From assembly GCA_963693315.1 (NCBI GenBank), contig OY856187.1, forward strand, positions 48,130,485 through 48,194,484: 64,000 nucleotides of DNA. Reading direction: 5' to 3'. Of this stretch, positions 22,500 to 34,190 are shown one piece after another. The stretch comes from Diogma glabrata. Taxonomy: Eukaryota; Arthropoda; Insecta; Diptera; Cylindrotomidae. Below the pieces are notes generated by a model that saw nothing but the letters and a program-made list of their open reading frames with translations, was not told where the DNA came from and made no database searches. Both the position numbers and the translations under genes were made by a program. Positions within the stretch are counted from its first letter, which is position 1. Each line of letters opens with the position of its first letter.

Positions 22500-23215
22500 A
22501 GGCAACAACACTGCACAAACGAGTACGCAAAAAGATGTTCGATTCCGTGCTGAAAATTTTGATGTTAAAAATGAACCTCCCTTTAGTCGAGCTAGATCGC
22601 TGATCGATATACAAGTTGTCAGGATATAGCGGATACACTAAACATTAACCATATGACATTTTGGAATCATGTACAAAAAGTCTGGCTACATAAAGAAGCT
22701 CGATCATTGGATATCACATGAATTAACTCAAAGAAATTAGATTAACCGAATTTCCATCAGTGAAATGCTGCTAAAACGTAACGAAATCGAGCCATTACTG
22801 AAGCGAGTCATCATGATAATTGGATTAAATACGATAATACCAAATGTAAACGATCATGGTCAAGCAATATAATCAAAGAATCTATAATTGGTCAATCGAA
22901 AGGATGTTGTCTTCCATCATAACAATAACAGACCACATACATCTTTAATTACCTGCCAAAAAATGACTGAACTTGGGTGGGAAGTTTTGATGCATTCACC
23001 ATATAGCCTGAACCATGCGTCAGCTGACTACAATTTCCGCCTGTCTCTGCAAAACTCCCTTGATTGAACAAATTGCCGACAGAAGAGCCACCGAAATCAC
23101 TTGTACAATTTTTCGATAAACCACATTCTACACCGATGAAAGATAGAATCATAATACTACCAATAAAATGACAAAAGGTCAAAGATAAAAATGGCATATA
23201 TGTACTTCAACTTGA
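22500..23215 (+). pseudogene. mariner transposase pseudogene
   Basis: Readable in one frame with several stops: FRAENFDVKNEPP, then LDHWISHELTQRN, LLKRNEIEPLLKRV, WIKYDNTK, DNNRPHTSL, LGWEVLMHSPYS and ADYNFRLSLQNS, in the mariner order. The catalytic triad region is damaged: the first Asp region lacks its usual TGDE context, and there is an internal deletion between the first and second Asp. The C-terminal segment with TTFYTDE is still visible near 23120. Terminal repeats were not found. The minus frame at 22949-23197 is only its shadow. Confidence 0.8.
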
Positions 23216-23529
23216 TTAAATTGATTTTCAATAAAGGAAAACTTCATTCGAAAATTGAACAAAAAACATCGTTTACTTTCCGTCTACAAAATGTTCGTAC
23301 TGTATTATTTGTTTAAACAGTTTTTGACGTGTCTTTGTGGTGAAACAAATCTTAATCTAATAAATCTTTACAAGAATTTATTGTTCTACGCTTTCACTTG
23401 CTTGAAATTTAGTATCGGTGTGATATTCTGCGCTGCTTGTAATCTTTACCACGATGATTAACAACTTAGCAGACCACGCGGGTGCTGCATTGCCGACTAC
23501 GTTATGTTGCTCAGACATGTCCTAGCATG

Positions 23530-23900
23530 AACCGAGCAGAGTGTAATAGGGAAGCCCTAATAGAGTGATCACATTTAGTCCCTATCAGAAATCATATACG
23601 ATTTGCTTATTCTGGGCCCAATTTCGTTTGATTAAATTTTATTAGGTTGAAATTCTAGGCATTTTAGATCTATGTATTTAGTTTACAAAATTTCACTATA
23701 AATTATTTATAGCGTCTTGGCGTAATTTTTGGTATGTATTTAATTTTATATATTTTTCTATTGCTTTTTAATGTACCAACTAGCACTTTGTTCAGGTAAA
23801 CCCTATCCCCACCGTTGTAGTAAATGTCCTATTTGTACTGATCCAGCACGAATAGTTCAGGGCATTAGATTCCTGATCTGGTCTCTATCAGTTGTATGGA
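23530..23900. repeat. Dispersed repeat shared with 56.3 and 58.0 kb
   Basis: Words gtgtaatagggaagccctaa, ccctatcagaaatcatat and gttgaaattctaggcatttt have diverged counterparts at 56310-56600, and partly at 57960-58050. No frame. Probably old copies of a DNA element whose ends are better kept at 56261 and 58064. The region 23900-24640 shows nothing else. Confidence 0.5.
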
Positions 23901-24659
23901 AAGACGGATATGGTCCAGAGCTCTAACACGATTAAAAGCAATTTAAAGCTTAATTAAAAATACTGCTGCTGCTGGATTGGTTGGTTGTGGAACTGAATGC
24001 TTCATTTGTTTGATTTTGCTTCATATTTGTTTCGCATCTGTAAAGAACGTCAAATATTACACCCAGAATAATTTTTTGGATCACTCGTGAAAAGGGTAGT
24101 TGTTTATTTTTCAATTTAAGTTTCAAGTTGTCTGTCTATTAGATCGATATTTTTTCAAATTACCACAGGCTGTTGAACAAAGACAGATTTGACATACAAT
24201 AAATATAAAAGAGAATAAAATTCCTGCTTGTAGTATTCTTTGATATACCTTTTCGTATTTACCTTTGTTATACTATTAAGCTCTCAATATGTTTAGTGAA
24301 AACGAATGTCGTTCGTCGTCTGTTAATCGTTTGTGGTAGTGACGTGTTTAGTTGTACGGTTTTCTTGCCTGAAACCATGTTGGTGAGTAATGAAGTATGG
24401 AAGTATGGCCCTCACACTACGAATACAGTAGAAAAAACTCAACCAATTCACATACCAATTCATCAATTCAACCACCGATGACAGTATGAAATATTGACCT
24501 GTTTAAATTTTTCTGATCGCTGTAATTGGACGTAAAACAGCGGGTCTTCGGAGGCATTCGTAGACTGCATTATCTTGTGTTTTAGGATGTAAACTAAACT
24601 ATGTATATTAAATTCTTTGCCACGTTTCTTATTGTTGTCGTTGTAGCGACGGTGTGGTT

Positions 24660-25735
24660 CTAATCCTTCAGTTCCATGTCCAAGTTCAGGAACTCTCCTA
24701 CTTCCCTGGGGCGGCATCACAAATCTTCGTTTGTCAGGATGGTTAAATTATTAAGACAATTGAATAGGTGGAATTCGCATCGTGCGGCATGCCCTCACAC
24801 GCTAGACACTTAATAGACACGCTAGACACACAATAGTTGCGGGAACAACTATACACATATAGTTGTTTAGCATGTGTCACTAACTGGATCTTTGTTAGGC
24901 TAGAATGGATCTGGTGCAGCGAGGCAGTTGGACCTCAAACTGCTTGGTGGCTTTCTATTCAGAACTCGATTTGGGCGCAGTTCCTTTAAACGTTTTCAAC
25001 AGCTTTGGTGTGGAGTGTTTTTAAGCGAGTTCTATAATATGTATACTCGTCAATGTTTCCATTTTTCAGTCTATCTCTGACCAACTAACCTGTCTATCTC
25101 TGACATCATGCTGAAAGCTTGCTGTCCTTATGTCTCTAGGTGGTTCAATCGTTGATAAGGTGTCATTACAAGGATGTTGCTCTTTGTGACAGGCCAATAG
25201 ATATTGTTTGGTTAGCATTTCATTATGTGTTCACGGACTGTCAATATGTTACATTCCTCATGCAAGTGATCTCGGTGGACCGGGCAAAGACATCTGGTTT
25301 CTGTTCGCAAAACACCATTTTGTGTTTTTTGTAACTTATTCCAATGGGTGTCGGCAACTTGGGGTGTCCATATCGGTGCAGCATAGTTTATAATATGTCG
25401 ACCTTTTGTTTTATACGTTGTTATTATTGTATTTTTATCCTTATGAACTCATGAGCATTGAATTTATATAGTGGGTCGAATATTACCTTCATCAGTCTCT
25501 GCGTTTTTACTGTAAGAATGAGTATGTTGTCAGATACCTTGTGTTATATTTACCTCCTTCGTCCATGTGGTGAAAAGCATAGAAGTGGACTTTTCGGTGG
25601 AAAGTTTTAGTTTTGTGATTTTAAACCAATCATTCAGAATATTAAGGTAGGGTTTTAGTATATTTGTGAGTTGTTGAAGGTTATTTCCTGTTGCAAGCAC
25701 CGTGCAGTCATCCGCATAGTGCATAGGACGTGATG
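24660..25735 (-). pseudogene. jockey-like non-LTR retrotransposon, C-terminal half
   Basis: From 25735 downward: SPIPPEGITIT, the reverse-transcriptase active site MHYADDCTVLATG (YADD intact), LNILNDWFKITKLKLSTEKS, and after frameshifts a thumb-like region with GRHIINYAAPIWTPQ- and THWNKLQKTQNGVLRT-like segments. Next come a Cys-rich end (CEGMPHDAN) and the terminal NLTILTNEDL and CRPREVGEFLNLDMELKD plus stop. The 5' half, including the endonuclease, is missing. It matches the fragment at 35860-36530 in family and order. Multiple stops show it is dead. Confidence 0.75.
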
Positions 25736-27419
25736 GTTATTCCTTCTGGTGGGATAGGACTGGAAATTACTGTTTTTCTTTTCCCTGCTGTTCATCACAG
25801 ACAAGATCTTTTCATGCATTCTAATCAAATCAATGATTAGCGTACCTGTGGCGTACCTTATAGTAATGTTAAGTAGTCTAATGAATAAGAAACTTAATTT
25901 GAAATTGAACGGCTTAGGACTCGACTCCCAATCAGTGCAAGTTGGTTCATTCGGTTATACTAAACTAAAAGCGATATCTTTATTCCCGTTTATCAGGCGA
26001 CCGACTTAGCCGACTAGCGTACATATATACTGGTTTGCCAATTCAATTAATCTCAGCTATTTTCGATATTTCGTTAATCATCCGTATAAAAATAATAGAT
26101 TCAATTCCAATCGACAATTGGTCGAATTGTTAAAATTTAATTAGTACGGATGAGGAACACTTTTGAGCAGTCTACCATCCTCCTTAGACCACAATAGTAC
26201 AAACAAAAATACAATTTCGTATATTAAAAGATAAATTTGATGAAATGTTGAGGTTTAAACCTTTTCGGTTGTCAGCTATGCATTAGCTGAATCATACTGC
26301 GACTCTCAACCGTGAGTATATTACTATGAATGGCATAATCCGATAAACTGTACGGTGCTTTCGGGTATACAATGAATTATCAAACAACTTTTAAAATCTA
26401 CTCAAAGTGCTATGTTAAGTCCCTTTCCCTCTTTATTTCTGTCTTAGAATTGTTGTGCCGTTAAAATAAGCGATCGATTATCAATAATATCTTAACAATG
26501 AACTCACTATATACTATATTCATCATGGATCGAACTTGCGTGATACCTTTAAGCCTCTGAGGAATGGAATTATATACCAATTGGTATAAAAATAGATTAT
26601 GAGTTAATCAAATAAATAAAAAGGTGGATGAACGATTTGCTGCGATTCAGAAATGAATTTGAAAAAAAGCAGGGATACAATCTCGAGCTCTTAGGTATCA
26701 TAAAGTCATGGGCTGTTTAGGAATGGTTTTATATAATATATAGTTTTCGGAACATTTTAGTTCAATGTGAGAACTGAGTTTCTTTCAATATGAAAATAAT
26801 TCTCATTAAGTATAAGAATATCAATAATTCTTATTTTGAAAGTAAAATAGTGGTATAGTAATCTAATCTAATCCAAAGACTGATAATTACAATGGGTCAA
26901 CCAATTTTCAGTTTAATTGCATTCGAACTAATTAACATATACTATTTTGGCTACCTCATGTATTTATTTATTTTCATGTTACATGCAATCAATTGCAAAA
27001 AGGGTTCTCCTCTCAGATGTTAAACAACTGTAGGACCCTTTCAAAGTATGCAATTGTTATTTAAAAACAAAAAATAAATACCCCCGGCGTATTTTGGAAC
27101 ACAACTTGTTTGACGAAAAAAAAATTTATTCAGTTTTGTTGGATTTTAAATATTGCAGAAAAAGACCAAATAAAATTTTTTCCATAAGTTCACCACGAGT
27201 CTTCAGTCTATGTTTATAGAACTATAGTTTATCATCATTCATTTGCATGTACATATTGATAGTGTGGGTTTTGCACAAATCAATACATTGTGATATTGGG
27301 CCGATGACGTATCCTTATGGCGCATAAGTGTATTTTTGTATTGCACTGTATCCAAAAGAATACAAAATTCGATAAATCGGTGATGGAACTTGTTAAGTAA
27401 ACTCGAAAATAATTCACTA
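25736..27419. other. No identified feature
   Basis: AT-rich sequence without long frames, terminal repeats or recognisable transposon words. Nothing can be supported here. Confidence 0.6.
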
Positions 27420-27421
27420 TA

Positions 27422-28452
27422 CAGGGTGTTTCATAATATATGCGCAGGACTTCAGGATGTGATAGCTCGTCCAAAAATATGAAAAAATGTTTCTCATAAC
27501 TTACCCTCTAAAAGCACCATTTTCGAGATACAGGGTGTTGAAATTGAAAAACAAAATTCGTTTTTTGCGAATATATCCGGAATCGTTTATCGTACATAAA
27601 ACAGCTTTCGTAATCATTTTCTACTCATAATAAACTATGTGTTGTGTGGAAATTTTTTTTTAAGTCTTAATTCGTGAAGGTTTTGAAGGGGTAGTGAGTG
27701 GTTTTCTCCCCAACGTCTACGCTACTACAAAAAGTACAGTTATGAGATGCTCATTTGAACCGCCAATGTTTTCTACACAAAAAAGTTACACTCTGCCATA
27801 AGCTCTAAAGCCTACCGTTTTCGAGAAAAACCAACTTTTATGTTGAAAAACATAGTCAATTTTTTGAAATAAAATTTTGTTTCTTCATGGTCATTTCCAA
27901 CTTTTAATTTAACTGTTTATGATTTGTTATTGTTTTTTTTTTTTAATTTTGAAATTATGAAGTTAACGATTGGTTTTGTTACTTGTTCCAACGTTTAAAT
28001 AAATTTTATTTAATTAGTAAGAAAAAAAATTTTATTTCACAAAATTGACCATGTTTTTCAACATAAAAGTTGATTTTTCTTGAAAACGGTAGACTTTAGA
28101 GCTTAAAACCAGGTGTCATTTTTTATGTAGAAAACATTGGCGGTTCAAATGAGTATCTCAAAACCGTACTTTTTCCAGTAGTGTAGAAGTTGGGGAGAAA
28201 AACACCCACTACCCCTCCAATACCTTCACCAATTAAGACTTTAAAAAAAAGCTTATTATGAGTAAAAAATACTTACGAAAGCTGTTATCTGTACGATCAA
28301 CAGTTCCGGAGATATTCGCAAAAAACGAATTTTTTTTTCAATTTCAACACCCTGTATCTCGAAAATGGTGCATTTTAGAGGGTAACTTTTTTCAAATTTT
28401 TGGAGGAGCTATCACATCCTGAAGTCCTGCGCATATATTATGAAACACCCTG
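27422..28452. mobile_element. 1031-bp foldback element with ~430-470-bp inverted arms
   Basis: The ends are cagggtgtttcataatatat and its inverse atatattatgaaacaccctg. TA flanks both (27420-27421, 28453-28454). The left arm 27422-27890 is matched by 28020-28452 almost base for base, including cctgaagtcctgcgcat and ttgaaccgccaatgttttc counterparts. The ~130-bp centre is AT-rich. TA duplication and CAGGGTG-type ends point to the Tc1/mariner superfamily. No transposase. Confidence 0.9.
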
Positions 28453-28454
28453 TA

Positions 28455-29012
28455 TGTGTTTTATTATTTTATGTCTATTTGATTGTTCCGATTATGATGT
28501 TCTCTGGTTTGCCAATTACTAGTCCATTTTTATTTTGCGTGTCACTTTACAAAAAATTGATTTTTCAGAACCTTATAAAGTCCTACACCTTAAGTGAATT
28601 ATGTAATGAGCAATCTATCTTTTATTGAACGCTATAAAATATGTTTAATGATTTTATTTGACCGGATTAATTTAAAACTCAAAGTCATGAAAAATTTGGT
28701 TTGTCATGTCTACTAAACAATTATCTTAAAGATTAAAAAAAGGTTTTAAATTTTAATAGTTTTTCTTGGATTAGTTTTTGAATGAATAGTACTTTATTGT
28801 GTCTGGGAACAGAAAACAATTTCACTTCTGAATTTCTCTGTGTTAGAATATTGCTCAGTAGTTTTATTTCTGTGCAGACTAGTTGACGCGTAGTAAATAA
28901 TGGTTTTTGGATAACAATTGTGTGATATTATACAAATACATATTTGTACAGCATTATGGCATTTCTTACTGTCTTTGACTTAATCTGTATGTTTTAGCTC
29001 TTCAACCAGTTG
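28455..29012. other. No identified feature
   Basis: AT-rich. The plus frame 28440-28628 starts inside the neighbouring element's terminus and is spurious. Confidence 0.55.
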
Positions 29013-29014
29013 TA

Positions 29015-29456
29015 CACTGAAAAAAACATGTTATATTTCCAACCGAAATGAAGTTGTCTCAACCTCACTGTACGGTCAGATATGGCGAATGGAACTACAA
29101 AATTGTTTCAACAGCTGTACAGTTATAGAACGATGTAGTTGAGACAATCACACGTAATATTTATGTGAAAATAAAATATAGTTCAATTAATCTCACATAT
29201 TTCAATTTTAAAATAAAAAATTCATAGTATAAGTCCAAAGAAAATTTTTACATGGAAATAGTTATTAACTTTATTCAACTACTGTTGTATTGGATATAAC
29301 ACTTTATATTTTAAGTAAACGTCATTCTGTTGTCAGGAAAATGTTAACGTGTAGTTGTCCCAATCACGGTGAAATTGTTTGCAAATATTTTTTCTTTGTT
29401 TGAATAATAAACTGCCAAATTGATGAGGTTGTCATTGCTTCAATTTTTTTTCAGTG
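29015..29456. mobile_element. 442-bp MITE, copy 2
   Basis: Ends are cactgaaaaaaacatg and tttttttttcagtg, flanked by TA on both sides (29013-29014, 29457-29458). It matches 10902-11343 over its full length with scattered substitutions. TA duplication suggests a Tc1/mariner-type mobiliser. Confidence 0.9.
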
Positions 29457-29839
29457 TATGTGATTCTTAGTAATCCAAATTAAATCCTTTAGCCCGTCGA
29501 TGTTTTCTGACTTAAGACTAATGTAAAGTACCACTACTTGTGCTCCTTCGAAAATTAAAATATGTATATTGAAAATTCTGTTCTCTGAAAATTCATTACT
29601 CCAGAAGATGGCCTAACAAGCTGAAATATATATAGAGTAACAGTAAAATTATTAAAAAAATCTTTGTTTTCCTTAATTTTTTATTAAACTTATTAAATAA
29701 GTTATTTGCGTAGTAACAAGAGATTGACATTATGTTATATTGAAAATTGGTGTGTTGCGTATTTTGTTTGTTTTAGACCAGCCTCTGAATCCAAATAGTA
29801 AGTAACAAAAAAAGTGACGTGGCTAACACAAACGCAAGG

Positions 29840-30050
29840 AACTTTGAGGAAATTTTGGTAAATGATTCGGGTTTATTTGAAAATTAAAAATCTGCATTAT
29901 TTTCAAAATTGAACAAAGAGGACGGAAGGGTGACTTTCAATAAATCCATTTGAATTGCAATAATTCCAAGTCCTGACATTCTATTTTGATGAAGCTTGAT
30001 ATATATGATTTTTGTAATGTTTTCAATAATTCTGCATACCAACAGCCGAG
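29840..30050 (-). repeat. Dispersed repeat, pairs with 36785-36990
   Basis: In minus orientation it reads ggtatgcagaattatt, aatgtcaggacttggaat and ataaacccgaatcat, each with a counterpart in the plus-strand copy at 36785-36990. No frame. The surrounding 29460-30675 shows nothing else; the plus frame 30447-30719 runs into the next element's terminus. Confidence 0.55.
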
Positions 30051-30675
30051 ATGTAAAAAAATTATTTGGTGTTAGTTTTAGGTCCTTATCTTTAAAAGGT
30101 TTCAGTTAATTTAAAAGGTTTGCAGTGTCAAGTACATTTTCGATAATATGTTTAAAACATTAGATGCCAAATTACAATAGATATCAAAAAGTAGCTTTAT
30201 GATCTCGTTCGACCTGGTGTCCACAAATTATTTAAACTCTTCCTCCAACTACCACTTCTAATAGCTTAGAATAGATAGAAACTATAGTTTTACTATAGAA
30301 CTATAGAAACTATAGTTTTACAGCTCAGTTTTTCCAAAAAAATATTATATTTGCCGTTTATTGGAAATTGTAACTTCTATCGTTGATTACAGTCGAAGTT
30401 AGGAGGGTGGGAGAATATACAGAATAAAAAGGGCAATTTAGGTAATATGTCCAAAATTTCCTTAAAAAAATCACTCCTTAATGGTGTTGTGTATCATAAA
30501 CTTGACTGCAATAAGGAAAAACTTTCGTTTGTCACTTATACTTATACCCACCCTTTTAAAATGCAGCCTAACAAATTTTTGAGAGAGTTTACGAATTATA
30601 TGTACACTATATTTTCTATTATTGTGAAGTTTATTAAAAATCTTGGTACACTGAAAAAAAAATCGTTTTCGATAA

Positions 30676-31347
30676 TAAAGGGTGGGCCATTTAAAATTTT
30701 AAATTTCAATCGGATATAAAAAAAAAACTACCTGTAATTTTTTCAAATTTCTGATTTTATTGGAAAGTTTGAATTTTGTCATTTAATAATGGAACACAAT
30801 TTCATTCATATGACCACCACGACTGGCTTGGCAGTACCTCATCCGATCAATTCAATTTTCAGTACATTTTCGATTGTCAAGAGAATGACATACAATTCAA
30901 GAGAATGACATGGACGACATATGGTTTCAACAAGACGGGGCCATATGTCACACAGCCAACGCAAACATCAATATTTTACGCACTGTTTTTGAAAATCGAA
31001 TAATCAGCCGAAATTGTGATGTCAATTGGCCGCCTCGGAGCTGTGATTTGAGCCCTTTGGATTATTTTCTGTGGAGAGACATTAAGGATAAATGTTACGC
31101 AAAGCATCCAGAGACAATTGTGCCATTGAAGAGATTCGACCCGAAACAATCGAAAATGTACTGAAAAATTAGGTTGATCGGATGAGGTACTGCCGAGTCA
31201 GTCGTGGTGGTCACGAATGATATTGTGTTCCATTATTAAATGACAAAGTTCAACCTTTCCAATAAAACCAGAAATTTGAAAAAATTATAAGTAGTTTTTT
31301 TTTATAGCCGATTCAAATTTAAAATTTTTAATAGCCCACACCCTATA
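30676..31347 (+). mobile_element. Tc1/mariner-type derivative with ~190-bp inverted termini
   Basis: Left end aagggtgggccatttaaaat (from 30678), right end ttttaatagcccacacccta. The inverted match continues through aataatggaacacaat, gaccaccacgactg and cagtacctcatccgatcaa to about 30870 and 31147. TA-rich flanks (left TA 30676-30677, right tata 31345-31348). The interior is only the last part of a transposase, so the copy is internally deleted. Confidence 0.8.
30905..31239 (+). pseudogene. IS630/Tc1-mariner transposase, C-terminal remnant
   Basis: WFQQDGAICHTA (second catalytic Asp) is followed by VFENRIISRN, DVNWPPRSCDLSPLDYFLW (third acidic position) and IKDKCYAKHPETI. After a frameshift, the terminal segment ENVLKN, VDRMRYCRVSRGG, NDIVFHY ends at a stop at 31239. 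The last ~30 codons lie inside the right inverted repeat, so the coding end doubles as the element terminus. The N-terminal DNA-binding domain and first Asp are missing. Confidence 0.8.
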
Positions 31348-31844
31348 TGTCGAAACTTCATGGAACAAAAGCTAAAAATTAAATTCCCGTGATACTTAAA
31401 AAACAGTCTTTCATTTAATACCAATCTGGATTCTGGATGGCTGTAAAAATGTTTTTACTCGTTACTAAAACGATTTTCAGTTTCTAAAAGCTGGATGGTA
31501 TACAATTTTTTGTTATTATTAATATTCCACTATTATTTCGTGTTATTGTAACATAACATAACATAAAATTTTTTATTTTCATAACAGCGGATGGACAAAC
31601 TAATGTTGTAACCAAAACGGGTGTTTAAGTTACTCGAATTCGCAAATACACTAGGAATCGAATATTTAATTTAAGAAATACTTAAGTTATCCCCGTATTT
31701 AGAAATACTTAAGTTTTATGAATGGATTTTTCATACACTCAGTTTGTTTTGTCACTTCACAAATTTTCTTTAAATAAATTAGACTATGCTATTTCGTAAT
31801 CCTGTCGCCACTTTTAAATACAAGTGAAATAGAATAGCAATGAA
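31348..31844. other. No identified feature
   Basis: AT-rich; contains a short aacataacataac run at 31550-31565. Nothing else. Confidence 0.5.
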
Positions 31845-32320
31845 TGAGATATAACTAGCAAATGTCATAACTTAGGGATGTTGGCAGCAGTACTCTCAAT
31901 CAAAGGCATGGTTTAATCCTTTATCCTATGTGATGGCGCGCTATTGCTTGTTTGAATAAATGAGCTATCATATAACCCCATATGTGGACATTTAGGAAAA
32001 CAGTGCGATTGGGCGTTGAGAAAAACAGTTTCACATTATTGAGGAATATGCCACTTGCTGGATTTTACTTCGTTCCTAAAATTTAAAAAAAATATGCTTG
32101 TATATGTTTATTTTATTTTTATTTGCTAAATCTTATAAAATATTAGCATGTAATATTTCATTACATGATAGGAATTATTGCTGAGTTGTCTATTCTTTCT
32201 CCAAAATTTTGATTCATGTTGTGGGCTCTAGGTCTTATAGTAGGTATCTACGTGTTTTGGGACACATATTTCAATTCCTAATACTCAACACTTTTTAATA
32301 AAAAAACAATGGTGACGCTG
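31845..32320 (+). mobile_element. LINE-tailed (LT) element, old 5'-truncated copy
   Basis: Diverged but collinear with 43470-44120: cttagggatgttggcagcag, ctattgcttg, gaggaatatgccacttgctg, ttacatgatagg, then ttgtgggctctaggtctt and the tail gggacacatatttcaattcc with a short A run. It lacks the head up to the second gagatatcac. The divergence implies it is the oldest LT copy here. Confidence 0.6.
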
Positions 32321-33050
32321 ATTCTTAATTTGACTTCACCGCTCTGAATACAAAATGTTCTGCTCACTATATAAGTGAGCCTATATCCATCAAAAACTTC
32401 AATCAATTGCTAACTGTTGTTAAAGATTCCACGTAGTTATAATTATAAACAACGGTGATTCGGCTTTTTGCCCTTTATAGTTCAAAATCTTATTAGTTCC
32501 TTCTCATATAAATCTCTATCTTTGGCTAAAGTTTAATCAAAATTAGTTCATTAGAAACAGACATAAATTCTGTTGTACGAATAGAAAAAGAAAAAAAACG
32601 ATAAACCGATAGTTACGATGCGGAACGGTTACAAATCATACTTGAAGCATATTTACCAAGGTAAAACAAAATCAATTGTCAAGCGCTGATGTTATTAAAG
32701 TTTCAAACAAACAAGTGCTCGGGAGGCCCTGTTCTTTGGTATTCTAATGACCATCTTTTGTCAAATTGTGATCAAAATTGATCAATGAACGAAGGCTGTA
32801 TGCTCCAAATAACCTTTAAGAAAAAAAGTGAGAAAAGTAAGCAGCTGGACCGCACCACTTTGGTCGATATTCCTCAAAAGCCTATCATTATCTTCTCCCA
32901 CTAATTCAAATCTTTTTTATAAGTTTCATCATAATCACTTTATTATTGTATAGGGAGGTGTGGATAAAAACAAACAAATTTTGGATGGATGGAAACAAAC
33001 AAATTTTAGTGGATAAAAACAAACAAAAACAAATTTTTTTAGCGGAACTG
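32321..33050. other. No identified feature
   Basis: AT-rich; a short triplicated aaacaaacaaattt run at 32965-33035. Nothing else supported. Confidence 0.5.
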
Positions 33051-33600
33051 TTGTAAATTCTTATCTACCAATTCGATTCGACCAGTAAATCAGTTAGATC
33101 TCTCTTTTTCTCGATTGAAAATTTATTCCCTAAGGCAATCATTTGCATTGTTGTTGGAAACAGTTTCCCTCTCTTCAAGTAGTAGGATATGTACTTTTCA
33201 TCACTTTCATATATGATGTTTTCAAAACTTTTAATAGCAAGCATTAACGGCAATTTTGAGATCTTTTAAAAAATACACGCTTCATATTTTGTATACGATT
33301 TATCGGTTTTATTAATTGACCCAATGCCTTAACATCATACAAATGCCAATCATTTCCTAAAATCTTTACATGGCCATGTTTGGAGTAAATTTCATAAATT
33401 GGAATAAATTTCATAATCTTTTTGTTACTTTTTGGTGCAGCTCGTCGATATCATAGCGGTATTTTACGAAATTTGACGCATTTTGTTGCAATTTCATTCG
33501 AATTTTCGATATAATTCAGTAATTGAAACCGATCTACGTACATAACTTTTTTTCTAAGAAAATTGGAGATGTAACGTTTTGGTGTGGACCTCCAAAACTA
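33050..33600 (-). pseudogene. Uncharacterised transposon Z, internally deleted copy
   Basis: The minus frame 33065-33253 (KSFENIIYESDEKYISYYLK, LFPTTMQMIALGNK) matches the end of the protein at 62713-62991. The DNA similarity resumes, after a missing ~600 bp, with ggtattttacgaaatttgac, ttcgatataattcagtaatt and gtaacgttttggtgtggacc, which in the longer copy lies at 63720-63890. It is a deletion derivative of the 61.7-64 kb element. Confidence 0.65.
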
Positions 33601-34190
33601 GCCTCTACCTCATCGTCTCTGTATACTTTCACAGTGACTGACTTTCACAATAACTTCGCAGTAAACTAGCTAGTTATATTTTGACGACTATTGCAGATCC
33701 GCGATATATAGATAAAAAGCTGCACTTGAAGAACACTCAGATCATCGTTCATGCTTAATGTCACCGTATGCACCTGAGCTATTTGAATAGGTCTCTATAT
33801 TCAAACTTCTTATCGGCATATGTCGCATTATACCTTGATCCGTCTCATTTGTTAATTATTTTGCACGATCCGCCGACACTTGAACGATTATTTAAAAGCC
33901 AAAGTGTATAAGCACATAAAATTCGAAAAGAAACGTACAAAGTACGTTGACCCAGAAGTAAGAAGCATTATGAACGATCAACGAACAAGTGTGTAAGTGA
34001 CACAATTCGTTATAGGTATTGTGCATCTCATTGATTCCGAGTTGTTAATATTAATGTTTTCAAAGATTAAGCAGTAACCCAACTTTATATGCACGAAAAC
34101 CAATTTCATCTTCCAAATCTGAATAATAAAACCAATAAATTCAATACATTCGTCTTGTTTTCGAATTCATATCACATATCAAAAAGTAAA
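33601..34190 (+). other. Possible solo LTR-like segment
   Basis: A moderately GC-richer stretch has a TATA-like gatatatagataaaa at 33703-33718, a possible initiator at actcagatcatcgttc, and a late aataaaaccaataaattc polyadenylation-like region near 34128. The order promoter then poly(A) signal is that of an LTR, but I found no second copy, no primer-binding site and no clear TG/CA ends. Confidence 0.2.

Noticed and set aside
22949..23197. Minus-strand 82-residue secreted-like protein
   Set aside because: It is antisense to the mariner transposase remnant, whose protein motifs are clear on the plus strand.
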